Part shown: one piece after another, positions 23,700 to 35,889 of the stretch
Position numbering within the stretch: position 1 is the stretch's first letter
How the letters are laid out: each line of letters begins with the position of its first letter
Source of the DNA: Rhabditoides inermis
Taxonomy: Eukaryota; Nematoda; Chromadorea; Rhabditida; Rhabditidae
Assembly: GCA_963966185.1 (NCBI GenBank)
Contig: CAWZYM010000147.1
Coordinates: forward strand, 1 to 64,000
Reading direction: 5' to 3'
Length of the DNA stretch: 64,000 bases
Position numbers and translations under genes: made by a program
Notes under the pieces: model-generated
The model's input: only the letters and a program-made list of their open reading frames with translations
The model's database searches: none
What the model was told of the DNA's origin: nothing

Positions 23700-24067
23700 C
23701 CCCTCTTCTTCAGTAGAATTCGTGATTGAGATGAGACTCGTCGCTGGTCGACCTCTGGCCTATATTCTCTCCGCGTTCACTTGTCTCTGATATTTCATGT
23801 TTGTTTCATACTTTTCCGGCTCTGTTGTCTCCCCTCTTTTTCGTGTTCAGTGGTGCATGTTGTGTGTACTCGTCCCGTATATCGCACACTCTGCCCGCAC
23901 CACCACCGCTAATTCTCACAGCGGCTGGAGCGAGCGCAGATCGAGTTATCCGCTGCCAAATACACGCAGTGTTGTCATCCTCTCTCCCGGACCCGCGCAC
24001 AAATTTGCATACACCAGTGACTCATTCCGACACGGGCGCGAGGAGAGAGAGGAGAAAGAGGGAGAGA

Positions 24068-24111
<44 letters not shown>

Positions 24112-24759
24112 ACTCGAATAGGGACAATGAATGCTGGGACGGCGCGCCGTTGCGCAATAAGAATGCGCGTCTAACGAACGCGCCAGTCCCACGCAATTTG
24201 CATATACGAATTCGCAATTCCATGAGTGCGCGGAGAGAGCGGTTTTCGATTGCGTAGAGAGTCCCTGAAGGAATTAGCGAATGTTCCGAAATGTGTAGTA
24301 CTACTGTATAGTCGAACATCTAGATGACGTTACATCACGTGATTTCGTCTTACTTTTCGAACAAATGTTTGATAGTCATGTTTTCTTGGATGAGATGAAA
24401 CCCTATGGCATATACATTCTCAAGCATCTTCCACTTGATTATTCGTGTAGCCATCTGGTCCAAAACCCCCTCTGATCTTATCTCACTCAAGCAAGTTGCG
24501 GTTTTTGTGCACTTTTTTGTGAGATGCGATCTTGATCGGAGGACCAGATGACACGAGTAGAAAAGACATGCACAAACAGTGTACGTTGCCTGTCTCCCGT
24601 GTCCTCTCTATCCTTGTCAAACAAAGACTGGACCACCCGGAACACTGATAATTATCGCGCCCCGGCGAACACAGTTCTGTAATACGGTAAGCGGCATTGT
24701 TGGTGCTCGCAGGTCGCACTACTTGACACCTTCTCTTGTTCATTGCGTGAGCAGGACAG

Positions 24760-24820
<61 letters not shown>

Positions 24821-25318
24821 AGAGATCCCGCCGGCTTTGATCTCACAGTATCATTAGCTGTTCAAACGCGGCTTCCGCTATTGTATGTTGTGTGTTACTT
24901 GTTTGCATATAGTCCCCTCTCATTTCCGGGCTCTATAGAACTATAGGCATCCCCATGAATCACTGGCAAATTGCGTTGCGCTCGTATGTGTGTGTGCGTG
25001 TGATTTGCATAATGCCCTCGGGGTGTCTTCTGCTCCCAATGCCCTCAGGCTATAGCGCAGGCAGATGTTCCCCGTTTATCCCCTCGAAACTTGTCACATT
25101 CGCATACAGTAGGTTGAGATTCTTATCTCCTCTCGTCTTCGCGAAAGTTTGTTTTGCCTCCCGTTCATATAGAGCCAGAAATAAGTCATCACTTTACGAC
25201 CTTCTTTTACGGCCGAAGGGTCGGGCCTCTTTTGTCTCATAAGCCTGCTATTGTGAGCTCGTTGGTGACCTTTGAGTTGGTGAACTCTCTCGCATGCGGT
25301 TTGCACCAACATCACTTC

Positions 25319-25351
<33 letters not shown>

Positions 25352-25829
25352 AAAACTCCACCCAACCGAACACTGATTGCTGGAAAAAGTGGGTAACAGA
25401 ACCTCACGCGCTAATCTCTCGCGATTACGATGTTCCAGTCGTTTCACTGGTGAAACGCATACAGTATCCCCGGTGAAACGTATCCGCAGGTGTGCTTGGG
25501 TGTAGTCGTGAAGTGCCTGCGTGCATATCGGATAGCGTTGCGTGCACTGCCCACCAGGCATTCTAGTGCATAATAAATACAGCTGTCAGTCCAGTCACAG
25601 GTCAACAGAACTGGTGCTCTCTGGTTACCGACTGGTGCGGTGCAGACTGGTGCTGACTTTGCCGGATCATATTACTATCACACTCGTGTTATGCGATCCC
25701 GCTAATCGTCGATTGATCATTCGCACACACATTTGATGGCCTCTTCTTATTCATTCCTCGACAATTCGTTCCGGCTATAGCTGGGCAAAACATATGCGTG
25801 TCTCTCATATATACGATGGAAGAAAGACA

Positions 25830-25896
<67 letters not shown>

Positions 25897-26145
25897 CCCT
25901 CCCTCTCCCTCTTTTTGCCACTAATGCGTGAGACTCATGTGTAGAAATGGCTGATATGACAGTACTGTCACAGTATTGTGACGCGCGCTGCGTCTGTCTG
26001 TCACCCTCTGCTAATCCACGCCTCCCTCGTTATGTCACCCGGATTGGGTCATCCCTTCCTTTCCGCCAGCCTCCGATGCAAGCCTCGTCAATTCTAATTG
26101 CATTGTTGTTCTTGCGTGAACGCGCTAATGCCCTCCCTAATTTGG

Positions 26146-26192
<47 letters not shown>

Positions 26193-28976
26193 AGATTCCT
26201 CGCGCCAGAGGGGCGAGATCAGTTCAAGTACCCCCCTCATTGATTGCAGCGTATCGTAAACAGCAACGTATGAGCGAGCGGTTTTTGTTGCCGGTGTTTA
26301 TTTAATCGTCGTGGCTCGTGGCAGCTGAGGCGAGAGTGGATTAAAAGAGTTGTGTGAGTGGGACGCAACGACTCGTTTAGTGTCATTCATTTCACATTCG
26401 ATGTCACTAGTTTTCTCCATTTCATCACTCTTTCACTGAGTCGCTAATGAACCTCCGCTAATTGCTCGATTCTGAATCGCATAAGATGCGTTCTCGTTGT
26501 TGTATGCTGTTACGTTGTCAAGTTGTAGTACTGCATTCATTTGCATACGCGCGTTTTCCTCGTCGTGGTTTCCAAAGTGCTCTTCCAAGCGCGAAGTTTG
26601 AGTGCGCATTGTTTGTGTCTGGATGGCAGAGTCCTTTCAAAGGGACGGAGGGAGAAGAGAGCGAGAGAGAGACAGAGAGACAGAGAGACAGAGAGATAGA
26701 GAGAGAGGGAGAGAGAGAGGGAGAGAGAGTCCCTCGCCCACACAATAGACCCCGCACCTTCTTAGCAACTCGCTTCTCCCGATCTGCCCACTGCTTATCC
26801 GATAATGTCGCTGTTCTTTCGAAATCCCCCTTTCAGTATCCAGTTTTCAGCCGAATTTCATTACAGTATACGGTGGTTATAAGAGCCGCACACAAACTCT
26901 ATTTCTCCATTTGTGTGCTCCAGTCTATCGGCATTTTTATTTTCCATCAGCCGGGCGCATCTATTTCGCAGTGAAGATTTGATTATGTAGTGGGTGGGTG
27001 GGAGTGGGTCTTCTTTTATTGGAGCAAGTCCATGGCTGGTGGATGGAACGGACGCTCTCACCATTCTGCTCTCTCATGCTCATGCTCTCATCATTGTTGC
27101 CTCCAACGACCGCGGGCAACGCCCGCGGTGTCAATTCACGACGCATCACAAGAGAGCGGCAGGGTTCATTCACCTCTCATCTCCCCCTCCCCCTCTCTAC
27201 CCACCCATATTCGGTGCTAGGCGGTATATTATGTGGTGTCTCCAGTGTCCGCCTTTCGCTTGCTCTCCTTTCAAACAGGCGAATAATTGAGTTATTTTCC
27301 CTCTTCGCCCCCTGAGGGGGGTTTTTGGCTTTGCCCCGCTGTCACTCCCGGGCTCTGCGAGGTGAAATATATAACTCCAAGCCCTCCACGATCATTTCAC
27401 TTTTTTCTCTCTTGATGAATTGAGGCTTCTCGCATGACCCGAGGCTGGATTACTCGTATGCAAATGAGGTCTGGCTGGCTCCGCCCACCCTCGCATACTT
27501 GTTGGGAGACATAGAAGACGTTCGCATTGCGATTGTTTCCTCCCTCTCTCTCTGTCTTGTGGTGTTTTCGCAGACTCCTCTTTCTGTGTCGGGGATTATC
27601 TCTAAAAGAGGAACCCGGTGAGAAAGAAAGGAAACTGTCACAACACAGTCTCACTCTATTTCCTATTTGATTTCTTTTCGTCTACTGTTATAGTGTTATT
27701 CTCTGTTAGCGGAAGCATGTATAAAGTAAAACTCTCATTTCTACCGCGTGAGTTGTTTTGCATTTTTCTCATTGCTATATCCTTTGTACTGTTCCCACAA
27801 GAGAGTTGTCATGGTAATGTGCAGTTTTGTTTTGCTTTTGCCGGGCAGGGTGCTTATCAGTGAGCCTCTCTTGATAATCATCCTCTGTTATTATACCTTT
27901 TCAATCTAGCCATTCGCAATATGCCGCAGCCACCCCCTCGCTTTTCATTCGGACACGTTAATCGAATGTATGTGTCGCTCTTTTGAAAAAGTACGCACAC
28001 GCAAGCATACACTAGAATTCTTTATGCCAACTCCCCTCCCTCCCTCCCTCTTTCCCTCCCTCCCTCCCTCCCTCCCTCCCTCCCTCCCTCCCTCCCTCCC
28101 TCCCTCCCTCCCTCCCTCCCTCCCTCCCTCCCTCCCTCCCTTCCTCCCCCTCCCACACCCGCTTAGCGCGGATTACGCGTACGTTGGCTCGATCGTTGTG
28201 CAATCAGCTGACTGCCACTGTCTGCGTCTCGTCGAAACACGTGCTATCTATGCGTTCTCTGCCCCCGATGCACCTCTAATTTGAATTGCGTGCGGAAGAA
28301 TTTCATCCAAACGCCGCGCGGGCGTGGTGCTCATTCTGGCTTCTTCGGGGGTCTCCGACCTCTTCTCTTCTCTCTCTCTTCTCCTCTCTTTTCTCTGTTC
28401 CCGTGTTCATTATCCACCTCCTTGCCTTTTTGCTTGTCCTCGACTCGTCGTCTCAGAATATTCGGTTTTATTTCGCGATTCTTGAAAGCATGCCTGCTTA
28501 CCCTCTGAAGGAGCTGGAGAGAGAGAGAGAGAGAGAGAAAGGGAGAAAGATGCCTGCAAAGGAACGGTATAATCATGTATCTAATCCACTCTCGACCCTA
28601 ACCACAGTCTCCAATTAGCTGACTGTTCCTATTCTCGCGATCCTTGCGAACTCAAAAGAGACTACCGCCCACTTGTCGCCAGCTGCTCTAACTCTCCTTA
28701 ATCGTCTAACCCTCTCACGTGACCCCACTCTCTCGCTGCCTTTCTCGTCTAGACCTCTTTGATTCCTGAGAGGTCGCGTCATTAGTGGGTTGGGCTCTTT
28801 ATGAAGGCGTCAATTGTCTCGGAGCTCTTTTTCTCGCCTCTCTCTCTCTCTCTCTCTCCTCGTTCTCTTCTCTTCCTCGTCTTTCAATGATAAAAGGCGC
28901 ATGTGACTCGTTTTCCATTTCCATGTGTGTTTGTCACCACACCTTTGTCATATCAAACTCATCAATATAAGTGTCT

Positions 28977-29022
<46 letters not shown>

Positions 29023-29314
29023 CAAGCATTGATTGATTGCTTTTACCAGCCAACGAATACCAGCCAACGAGTATGGTGTTGTGCCTAGGTTTTGTTTGCC
29101 TTTTGATCACGTCTGCTCCTTTACACATCGGGATTACTGGCTTAGTACTGTAGTGGGATTACTGTACGCAACAGTCCTCGAATTTCGGGTCACTAGCGGA
29201 CCATCGCATCATTCGCACACAATTGCCAACAATCAAGCGAGCGCGTCATATTTCTGTCCCTTTCTCACAGCCTTTTTTCGAAAGCAACAAAAAGTGCAGG
29301 CAATATGTATGCCT

Positions 29315-29368
<54 letters not shown>

Positions 29369-29540
29369 TCTCTCTCTCTCTGTCATCGCTCACGACCCCG
29401 CAATCATCGCTCCATCATTTCCCCGCTACCCCCTTCCCTTAGGGGAATTCACCCCGCGACTGGCAACACCTTTGTACATCGTTGTTGTGTTGGATTCAGT
29501 AGTCGATTGTATTTATTGTTTGATTATTTATTGATTGTTG
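20207..29540. repeat. 9.3-kb gene-free stretch with dense CT/GA microsatellites and octamer sites
   Basis: I see no supportable gene. Major dinucleotide tracts: about 20691-20772, 20974-21036, 23003-23030, 23668-23697, 24067-24109 (GA), 24763-24818, 25323-25350, 25832-25896, 26149-26190, 26655-26730 (GA), 28979-29020 and 29321-29380. Exact octamers (ATTTGCAT or complement) lie at 24003-24010, 24196-24203, 25003-25010, 26539-26546 and 27458-27465. It lies upstream of the gene at 29556 and could be its regulatory region or hold unrecognised 5' exons; I cannot tell which. Confidence 0.6.
28033..28140. repeat. (CCCT)n tetranucleotide repeat
   Basis: About 27 tandem CCCT/TCCC units with one interruption near 28051. 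The - strand reads (GGGA)n, runs of three G separated by one A, able in principle to form G-quadruplexes. Confidence 0.95.
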
Positions 29541-29547
29541 TTTCCAG
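29541..29547 (+). promoter_or_regulatory. Putative trans-splice acceptor
   Basis: TTTCCAG ends 8 nt before the first ATG (29556) of the downstream gene, the spacing usual for a spliced-leader acceptor in nematodes. It could instead be an ordinary acceptor joining an upstream exon, since the frame stays open across it. Confidence 0.5.
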
Positions 29548-29555
29548 AATCGCTG

Positions 29556-32500
29556 ATGCAGCGTCTGACGAACTGGCTCGATCAGCTCCCGCTCGGGAGA
29601 AGGCACAGCAGACGGGATGGAAGGGGGGAGAGGAGGGGAAAGGTGAGTTATTCAGATTTGTAGAGTACAGTAGATTTCAAATAATCAGAACAAACACGTT
29701 AACTATGTTAGACAAAACCACTGAAATTACATATTCATTCCATTCCTGCAGACCTCTCACTCCGCTGCCCCGACCTGTCGCGCCCCGCCCCCTCAACTCC
29801 CGCCCCCTCGAGGAGCGAGGGACAGGCGCATGCCGCTGGAGGTCAAAGGTGAGTTCATTAAACATTAATCAATCATAATCAGATTTTAAATATTTTTCTT
29901 GCAGGTCCGTTCGCGCCTCTGATGTTCCAGTCTATGACCTGCTCCACTCACTCGGGATACGCCAGCGATCGGGAACGGTGAGAAAACCTCCAACTAGAAT
30001 GTGGATAGAACGAGAGAGAAGTAATCTCGAAAATTGCAGGATTCCCCCTCAGATGGTGTCGTCCGTGAATATCCCCCGTCTGGAGGGCCTTCCGCAGGGC
30101 GGCTCACTCAGTCAGTCATTCAGCGGATCACGACAGGTGAGGACAGTGGATAGTGGATACTTAGATAGAGATCTGGGCATTTGGGCGTGCTTCTTTCTCC
30201 CTCAACACAATATTGGATAGCGGCTAAAAGCTCGGGCGACAAGGGCTTCTTTCCTTCTTCCCTCAATCCGATGTTTGCAGCGTAGTCGGTGGCTAGTGAC
30301 ACGTTTGGTTGATTGGAGGAATGAAGATGTGAAACTATGTGCTTCCTTCCTCAACTCTTTTTTTTTCAGCGCATCCGCACCAACCCGTGGATCTCTCGCG
30401 AGCAAAACGAGCGCGCCTCCATGCGAGCCCACACTATCCGGGACATCAAGGTACTGTACTTTGATACTGTAGAAACTGTAGTACTGTAGTTTGATCGATG
30501 TGCATTGTGTTTTGTAGCTGCCCGCCCGCGATCTCTCCTACTCCTCGCTCGGCAGCAGTCAGAACAGCAGCAACGAGACGCTGAGGGTGTGTTCACTTTG
30601 TTTGTTTGTTTACATGTTTACCTGTTTACAGGTAAAATCCTTTGATGAGAGCGTTTGCTCCAGCGGCTATGGCAGTAACGACAGCAGGTTTGTGTTTTTT
30701 GCAGGAGTTTGACTGACGTCAAGAAACATGTTTTCCATGAGAGAAAGACACGTTCGCATATCACTCAAGCGTCTGTGAAGAATGGGAGAGTACGGTCGTA
30801 TATCAGCCACGCACTATAGCCTGGTCACACTTTCGGTCACTTGGGGACATCCGTCCGTTCACTCATCACTTGAATTCCAGCTTGAGAATCTGGACGGGGT
30901 ATATAGCTGAAAGAGAGAGAGAGGGGAGAGAGAGGGAGAGAGAGAGAGAAAGGAGGGAGGGAGAGAGAGAGAAAGAGAGAGAGAGAGAAAGAGGGAGGGA
31001 GAAAGAGATCCCGTGGGTGCTATTCGGTGCGAGGCCGCCTTGCGAGCATGTCGCCCCCACTGGAAACTGGAAACACGACGAAACAAATGCGTTCTTTCTC
31101 GCAAGAACCCAGAACTGCTCGCGGGTTCCGCTGAGATTCACGAAGGGTTGGGGATCTTAATATTTCATCATTATTTACAAGAAGAAAGGCTTGAAAGGTC
31201 ACCTGCCTCTAATAAATTAGCCCGAATAGAGGTCGGAAGAGGATGCGCAAAAAACACAGAAGAGCAGGTTCCTAGCAAGATAAATGAGAAGGCCAGAGAA
31301 GTGAAAGTGATTGATGGAGTAAATTGACCTCAAGGTTGTCCTTGAAATTGGCATAAGTCAGTGTACTTACACAATGATGACGTCATCGTTTCCAGCCCCG
31401 AGTCATCCGTCCACTCTCCCAACTGGCAGACGAGTCGCGAGGACAAGGCGATCGAGTGCAGGTACGGTAGTTTGGGTGTACGGTAGTGCCCCTTAGGTGT
31501 ACGGTAGTTTCAACGTGGTGTACTGTAGGTCGATCGACGTGGACGAGGCTCTGGGGTTTCTGGAGGAGACGTCGTCGTTCGGACCCTATGACAATCTAGA
31601 CGACGACGAGCACATCTACCACGAGCTGGAGGTGAGCGTGACGTCATGCAGAGTGACGTCATAGAGTTGTGACGCAGTGATGTCATGTAGTCACTCGATT
31701 TTGCCCTCGCTACACACCTGCAAGCTAAAATAGAACGTAGACCAAGTATGTAAATACGCATCATTTTGTATCAGGATCCGGAAATGGTACTTTCCTATAA
31801 CGTGTACAGCGTTATGTGTGTAGTGTTTGAGTTAGATGATGATATGTCGAGTTTACGAGGACTTTCGGTGACATTTGAATCTAGATGCTCGACGATCAAG
31901 AATCGGAGTGCGAATCAGAGAGGGGAAGAGAGAGAATCCTTTCTCAGTATTGAAAGTGATGCTACTTGGAGACGCAAGACGATATACGGATTCCCCACAC
32001 TTCCTCGTCTAAATTCGAATCAACAACAGCCAACATCTCGCGCAAATGCACTCGCTGTTTTTGAAACGCGGGCAAAAACTGATGAGAAGAGTGCTTCCGT
32101 GTTCAAAGCACAAATCAAATATCAAAGTGACTATGCACTCTATTGCAGTTCAAATAAACTTGAGTCTCTTTCACCGGTATTATCTAAAGTTGGAAGTGAT
32201 AGTTAGATGTACAAGTACAAAAGAACATATTTAAATGAGATTATCACTTTTTATATATGAAAAGCTGATGAGTGACGATTATGAATCGTGTCATTGCAGT
32301 TCCTGACCCGCCGTTCTCCCTCTGTGATGTCGGAGTGCCTCCCTTCCTGCTCTTCCCGAGTACCCAGTCCCATATACGCCCGGCCATATGAAGGTCGGTA
32401 CAGTGTCTTTCTACCTCTCACTCATCATGCGCATCTTCCGGTTACTGTATTTTCACAAAACATCATATTTGTAGGTCCCCTGGCCCGTCCATACGTGGAG

Positions 32501-32985
32501 GAGCGCTATCCCTATCTCGAGGCGGCCAGCAGACGACAGCTGCCGCAGCTGCCGTGCGCGATGCCGCGCGCGGAACTGACGCGCGCGGTGCCGCGTCGTC
32601 CGGCGCCGCAGTTCCGCGCGCCGCCGCCGCCGTCGGACGCGGACGACGCGATGCTCGAGGCCGAACTGGAGTTCCTCGCGGAGCTAGACGCACAGATAGC
32701 AGAGCTGCAGGTGGGGTTTCGTTCTCGTTCTCTGATACGAGCTCTCTCTCTCTCTCTCTCTCTCCGCAGCACAGGAAACTAGAAAGATGACAGACTGTGG
32801 CATAGTCATGCAGAAAAGTGTTCGTTGGTTCACAAGCCGATCTTCGTTGTACATTTTTAATCCTCCGTTTTCAGATGAAGTCGAACGCGGTTCGTTCTTT
32901 CGTCGACGAGGCTCGTGAGAGACGAGCGGTATCCGAGTGGCAGAAGGCGCGCTGGCAACAACACAACTTCGAGCTGTGCCTCTGA
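29556..32985 (+). CDS. Unrecognised 389-aa protein, 12 exons, C-terminal coiled coil
   Basis: Exons by splice sites and phase: 29556-29642, 29752-29848, 29905-29977, 30040-30136, 30370-30450, 30518-30586, 30632-30687, 31396-31461, 31529-31631, 32300-32393, 32475-32710, 32875-32985 (1170 nt, stop TGA). Every junction has GT/AG and keeps one frame. The start is the first ATG after a TTTCCAG acceptor. The N-terminus is Arg-rich (residues 13-29), the middle is Ser-rich and probably disordered (THSGYASDRE, SSGYGSNDS), an acidic tyrosine segment DDDEHIYHELE lies near 230, then an Arg/Pro/Ala-rich stretch, and a charged helical region (about 328-380, LAELDAQIAEL) suggests a coiled coil. The chain ends FELCL. 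I recognise no family or function. The exon-10 donor (GTCGGT) is weak. Two AATAAA lie near 33397-33406, possible poly(A) signals. Exons upstream of 29548 cannot be excluded. Confidence 0.75.
30908..31008. repeat. Impure (GA)n tract in an intron
   Basis: About 100 bp of GAGAGA with GGGA and GAAA interruptions, in the intron between exons 7 and 8 of the 29556 gene. Confidence 0.9.
31775..32206 (+). other. Possible alternative last exon of the gene at 29556
   Basis: Inside the intron between exons 9 and 10, a good acceptor (TTTTGTATCAG) at 31764-31774 opens a 144-codon frame ending in TAG. Exon 9 ends in phase 0 and this frame starts in phase 0, so splicing into it would give a different C-terminus (begins DPEMVLSYNV). 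Its length in an AT-richer intron is notable but no homology is recognised. Confidence 0.25.
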
Positions 32986-34063
32986 CGCCCCGCCCCCGCA
33001 AGCCCCGCCCCACCACTGATCTATTGACCGCATCCGGTTGAGACACTAGTGATTTCTGTGAGATCCCCCTAATACAGTGTGCAACACGTATTTCCCAGCT
33101 GATAACATTGATAAGTACAATTAATTACAATAACAACCGTCCGCAATACACATTCATGTACCTAGGTGAGTTTTGATTCGTCCTTTTCTAACCAACACAC
33201 ACTGCGAGCTTACTTTCCGTTAACACCCGATCCTCTACTATGAATTGCTTCAACCTGTCTGTGAACAGGGTAGTTCCCTCCCTCTTCTACCGTAACCCCC
33301 TCCATCTTCCTTGACTTCGTATTTCGACTCTGTCCGGTTTCACTCCTTGCTAACCGCTACAAATAACCACTGCGTTTCATGTATATGTACCATATAAATA
33401 AATAAATCTATTCTAGTTTCACTGGTATATGAGATGTGTCATGTGTTGATAGTACACGCTACACGCATAAGCAACATGAAAAACATGCACTATAAAAGGA
33501 GTGGAGCACTCTAAGGGCTATGAATAAGTCATGTCGAATTCAGTCTCTGGTCAGATCGGATGTGAAGTGTTTCCCGAGCATTGGTTGCTCTGCTCACATG
33601 TTTCCACGACGGAAATACGCATCGTTTTTTGCAAAGATTATCCGATTGCTCACCCCGGCTTTGCAGAGGCTCTTCCTCCGGATACGGTGGATGTTTGTAG
33701 GGGGAATGTGCTATTTACAGCCGCCTCTCACATTAGTCATACACACATGTGCATCCATTCCGTTCCTGCACATCATTTCCGGTAGTACTATCAAAAGCGG
33801 TGAGATCACTATGTCCTATATCAAATATGAACCGATAATATATATCAAAACAAGTGACTTAATATGTCATATCTCCGGAAAAAGAGATTGTTTTTAGTTC
33901 ATTCATTTTAAATATAGCTTTTTTGTTCAACATATCCGAATAGAATAATATAGTTCAAAACATTATTTTGGAATTTTGATTTTGGTTGAAAACATTATCA
34001 GTCAGTAGTTCTAGTGACATACTGTTTGCATAAGAACTCCGGATTCATAATGTATTTCACTTT

Positions 34064-34472
34064 GAAAACAGTTTCAAGTAGTTTCATCTGCAATCAACAA
34101 AGGCACAAATCACAAAAAGTGTATATTGTGGATTATTTCATCGCGATTTTTGGTTGTTGAACATGGAAAATCACTTCCACTTTTTTATGGATACAACTTT
34201 TCTCAGACTATAAGCCAGATTTATAGTGTATGAAACAAAAAAGTGTTTGTTGCCGCTGATGTCCTATATCAAATGAAAACAGTTTCAAGTAGTTTCATCT
34301 GCAATCAACAAAGGCACAAATCACAAAAAGTGTATATTGTGGATTATTTCATCGCGATTTTTGGTTGTTGAACATGGAAAATCACTTCCACTTTTTTATG
34401 GATACTACTTTTCTCAGACTATAAGCCAGATTTATAGTGTATGAAACAAAAAAGTGTTTGTTGCCGCTGATG
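34064..34472. repeat. Two-copy tandem duplication, 211-bp period
   Basis: Copy 1 begins 'gaaaacagtttcaagtag' at 34064, copy 2 at 34275 and runs to 34472. I see one substitution between copies (gatacaac / gatactac), so the duplication is recent. Confidence 0.9.
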
Positions 34473-34560
34473 AGTCACCATAAGAAGGCCACAACTCGTT
34501 ACCGTACACCGTAGCTTTGTAGCGGAACTATTGCAGCGCGGGAAAGCCGGGAAGGGGGGG

Positions 34561-34562
<2 letters not shown>

Positions 34563-34620
<58 letters not shown>
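34563..34620. repeat. (GA)n microsatellite after a poly-G run
   Basis: About 29 uninterrupted GA units immediately after a run of ten G. Confidence 0.95.
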
Positions 34621-34625
<5 letters not shown>

Positions 34626-35239
34626 AACCGCGTCTCGACATAATTTCCATATTTGTGGACACTTAATTCTCGCGTCATGCTGGTAATGCGATGTCGTCTA
34701 GATGATGTTGCAACGCTGAATCACACTTTATCCTTTCACCCATCTCTCTCTCTCTCCTCTGCTCACCCTCCCTCCCTTCCCCTCTCCCTCTCTCCTCCTT
34801 TCTCTCTCTTTCTGCAAAGACGATCTGTTGTTGATGTCCTGATGTCATGCTTCCTTCGAAGGGGCGTGGTGAGGTGGTGAGGCTACATATAAGGAGTGGG
34901 GGTTGAGCTGAAATCCAAGCACTCGGAGGGGAGTGGCTACTGTAGCTCACTTTCCATGAGAGATGGATGTCGACCCAGCAGTAGCTTCTCCTTTCTTCCT
35001 CTTCCTATGTATCGTTTATGGTGTATTCACTCTAATTCTAGTTCTCGATTAGAAATTCCTCTCATAGCAAATGTCTGTAAGGCTTGATCTTTTGACCAAA
35101 CAACAAAATCATAACGTATGCGTTAGTGCTCAATATGTATATATGACCACTGCTACTGATAGTTTACTTGAATGCAACCTTCGCCGTTACGACAATGAAC
35201 ATTTGATTGTTATCGTACTACTCTAATTCCACATCCTCC

Positions 35240-35246
35240 CTTGCAG
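35240..35246 (+). promoter_or_regulatory. Putative trans-splice acceptor of the PLP-enzyme gene
   Basis: CTTGCAG ends one base before the start ATG at 35248, and the encoded protein begins with a signal peptide, so no upstream coding exon is needed. Confidence 0.55.
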
Positions 35247-35247
35247 G

Positions 35248-35371
35248 ATGCATCTCCTTCTCCTCTCCTCCCTCCTCCTCTCTGTCTACTGCTCCACAAG
35301 GGACACACTCACAGTGTTCGACCCCAAGCATCCTGGCGAGGAGGTCATCAGCGACGGTCAGTCTCTCCCCT

Positions 35372-35412
<41 letters not shown>

Positions 35413-35836
35413 TCTCTTTCTCTCTCTCCTGGGAGGTAAACAGATAGTAGACGACCTCTTCCCCTTTCAGAAGACCGCGAGTGGCGTCGCAGCGCTATCG
35501 CCGCTCTCTGGAAGGAGCGCCAAGCAATGGGACACACCCCCATGGTCAAGGTCGATGTGAGTACCGTATCCAGAAGTACAGTAACCAACATACAGTACAT
35601 ACAGAAAGAGGCTTAGTATCCAGCTGCCAACATTTCAAAACATACAGAAAGCGGTTTCGTACCGTTCCTAACCAATCTTGCAGTACTAAAAAAGAAACTA
35701 GTACTGTTATAGTTGCCCGGCTTCCCGCAAACGTCTCTGTGGGTGAAGAACGAGACTGCCTCTGCCTCCGGATCACTCAAGCACCGATTCGCATGGGCTC
35801 TAATGATGTGGGCAGTGAGCGAGGGAAAGGTACGCG

Positions 35837-35889
<53 letters not shown>

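Larger units (their letters stand above)
32986..35239. other. Intergenic region between the 389-aa gene and the PLP-enzyme gene
   Basis: Holds a 3' UTR with GC-rich CCCCGCCC boxes just after the stop, a 211-bp tandem duplication (34064-34472), a G10 run plus (GA)n at about 34552-34620 and a CT-rich tract at 34740-34815. TATAAAAG at 33491-33498 sits 22 nt before an ATG opening a 125-codon frame (33520-33897) with no recognisable features; I do not call it a gene. Confidence 0.6.

Noticed and set aside
33520..33897. 125-codon frame after a TATAAAAG box
   Set aside because: No domain, no splice structure, competing frame at 33531; not enough to call a gene.
15960..35450. Many open frames rich in Ser/Leu or Arg/Glu
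   Set aside because: They are translations of (CT)n or (GA)n microsatellites in several frames.
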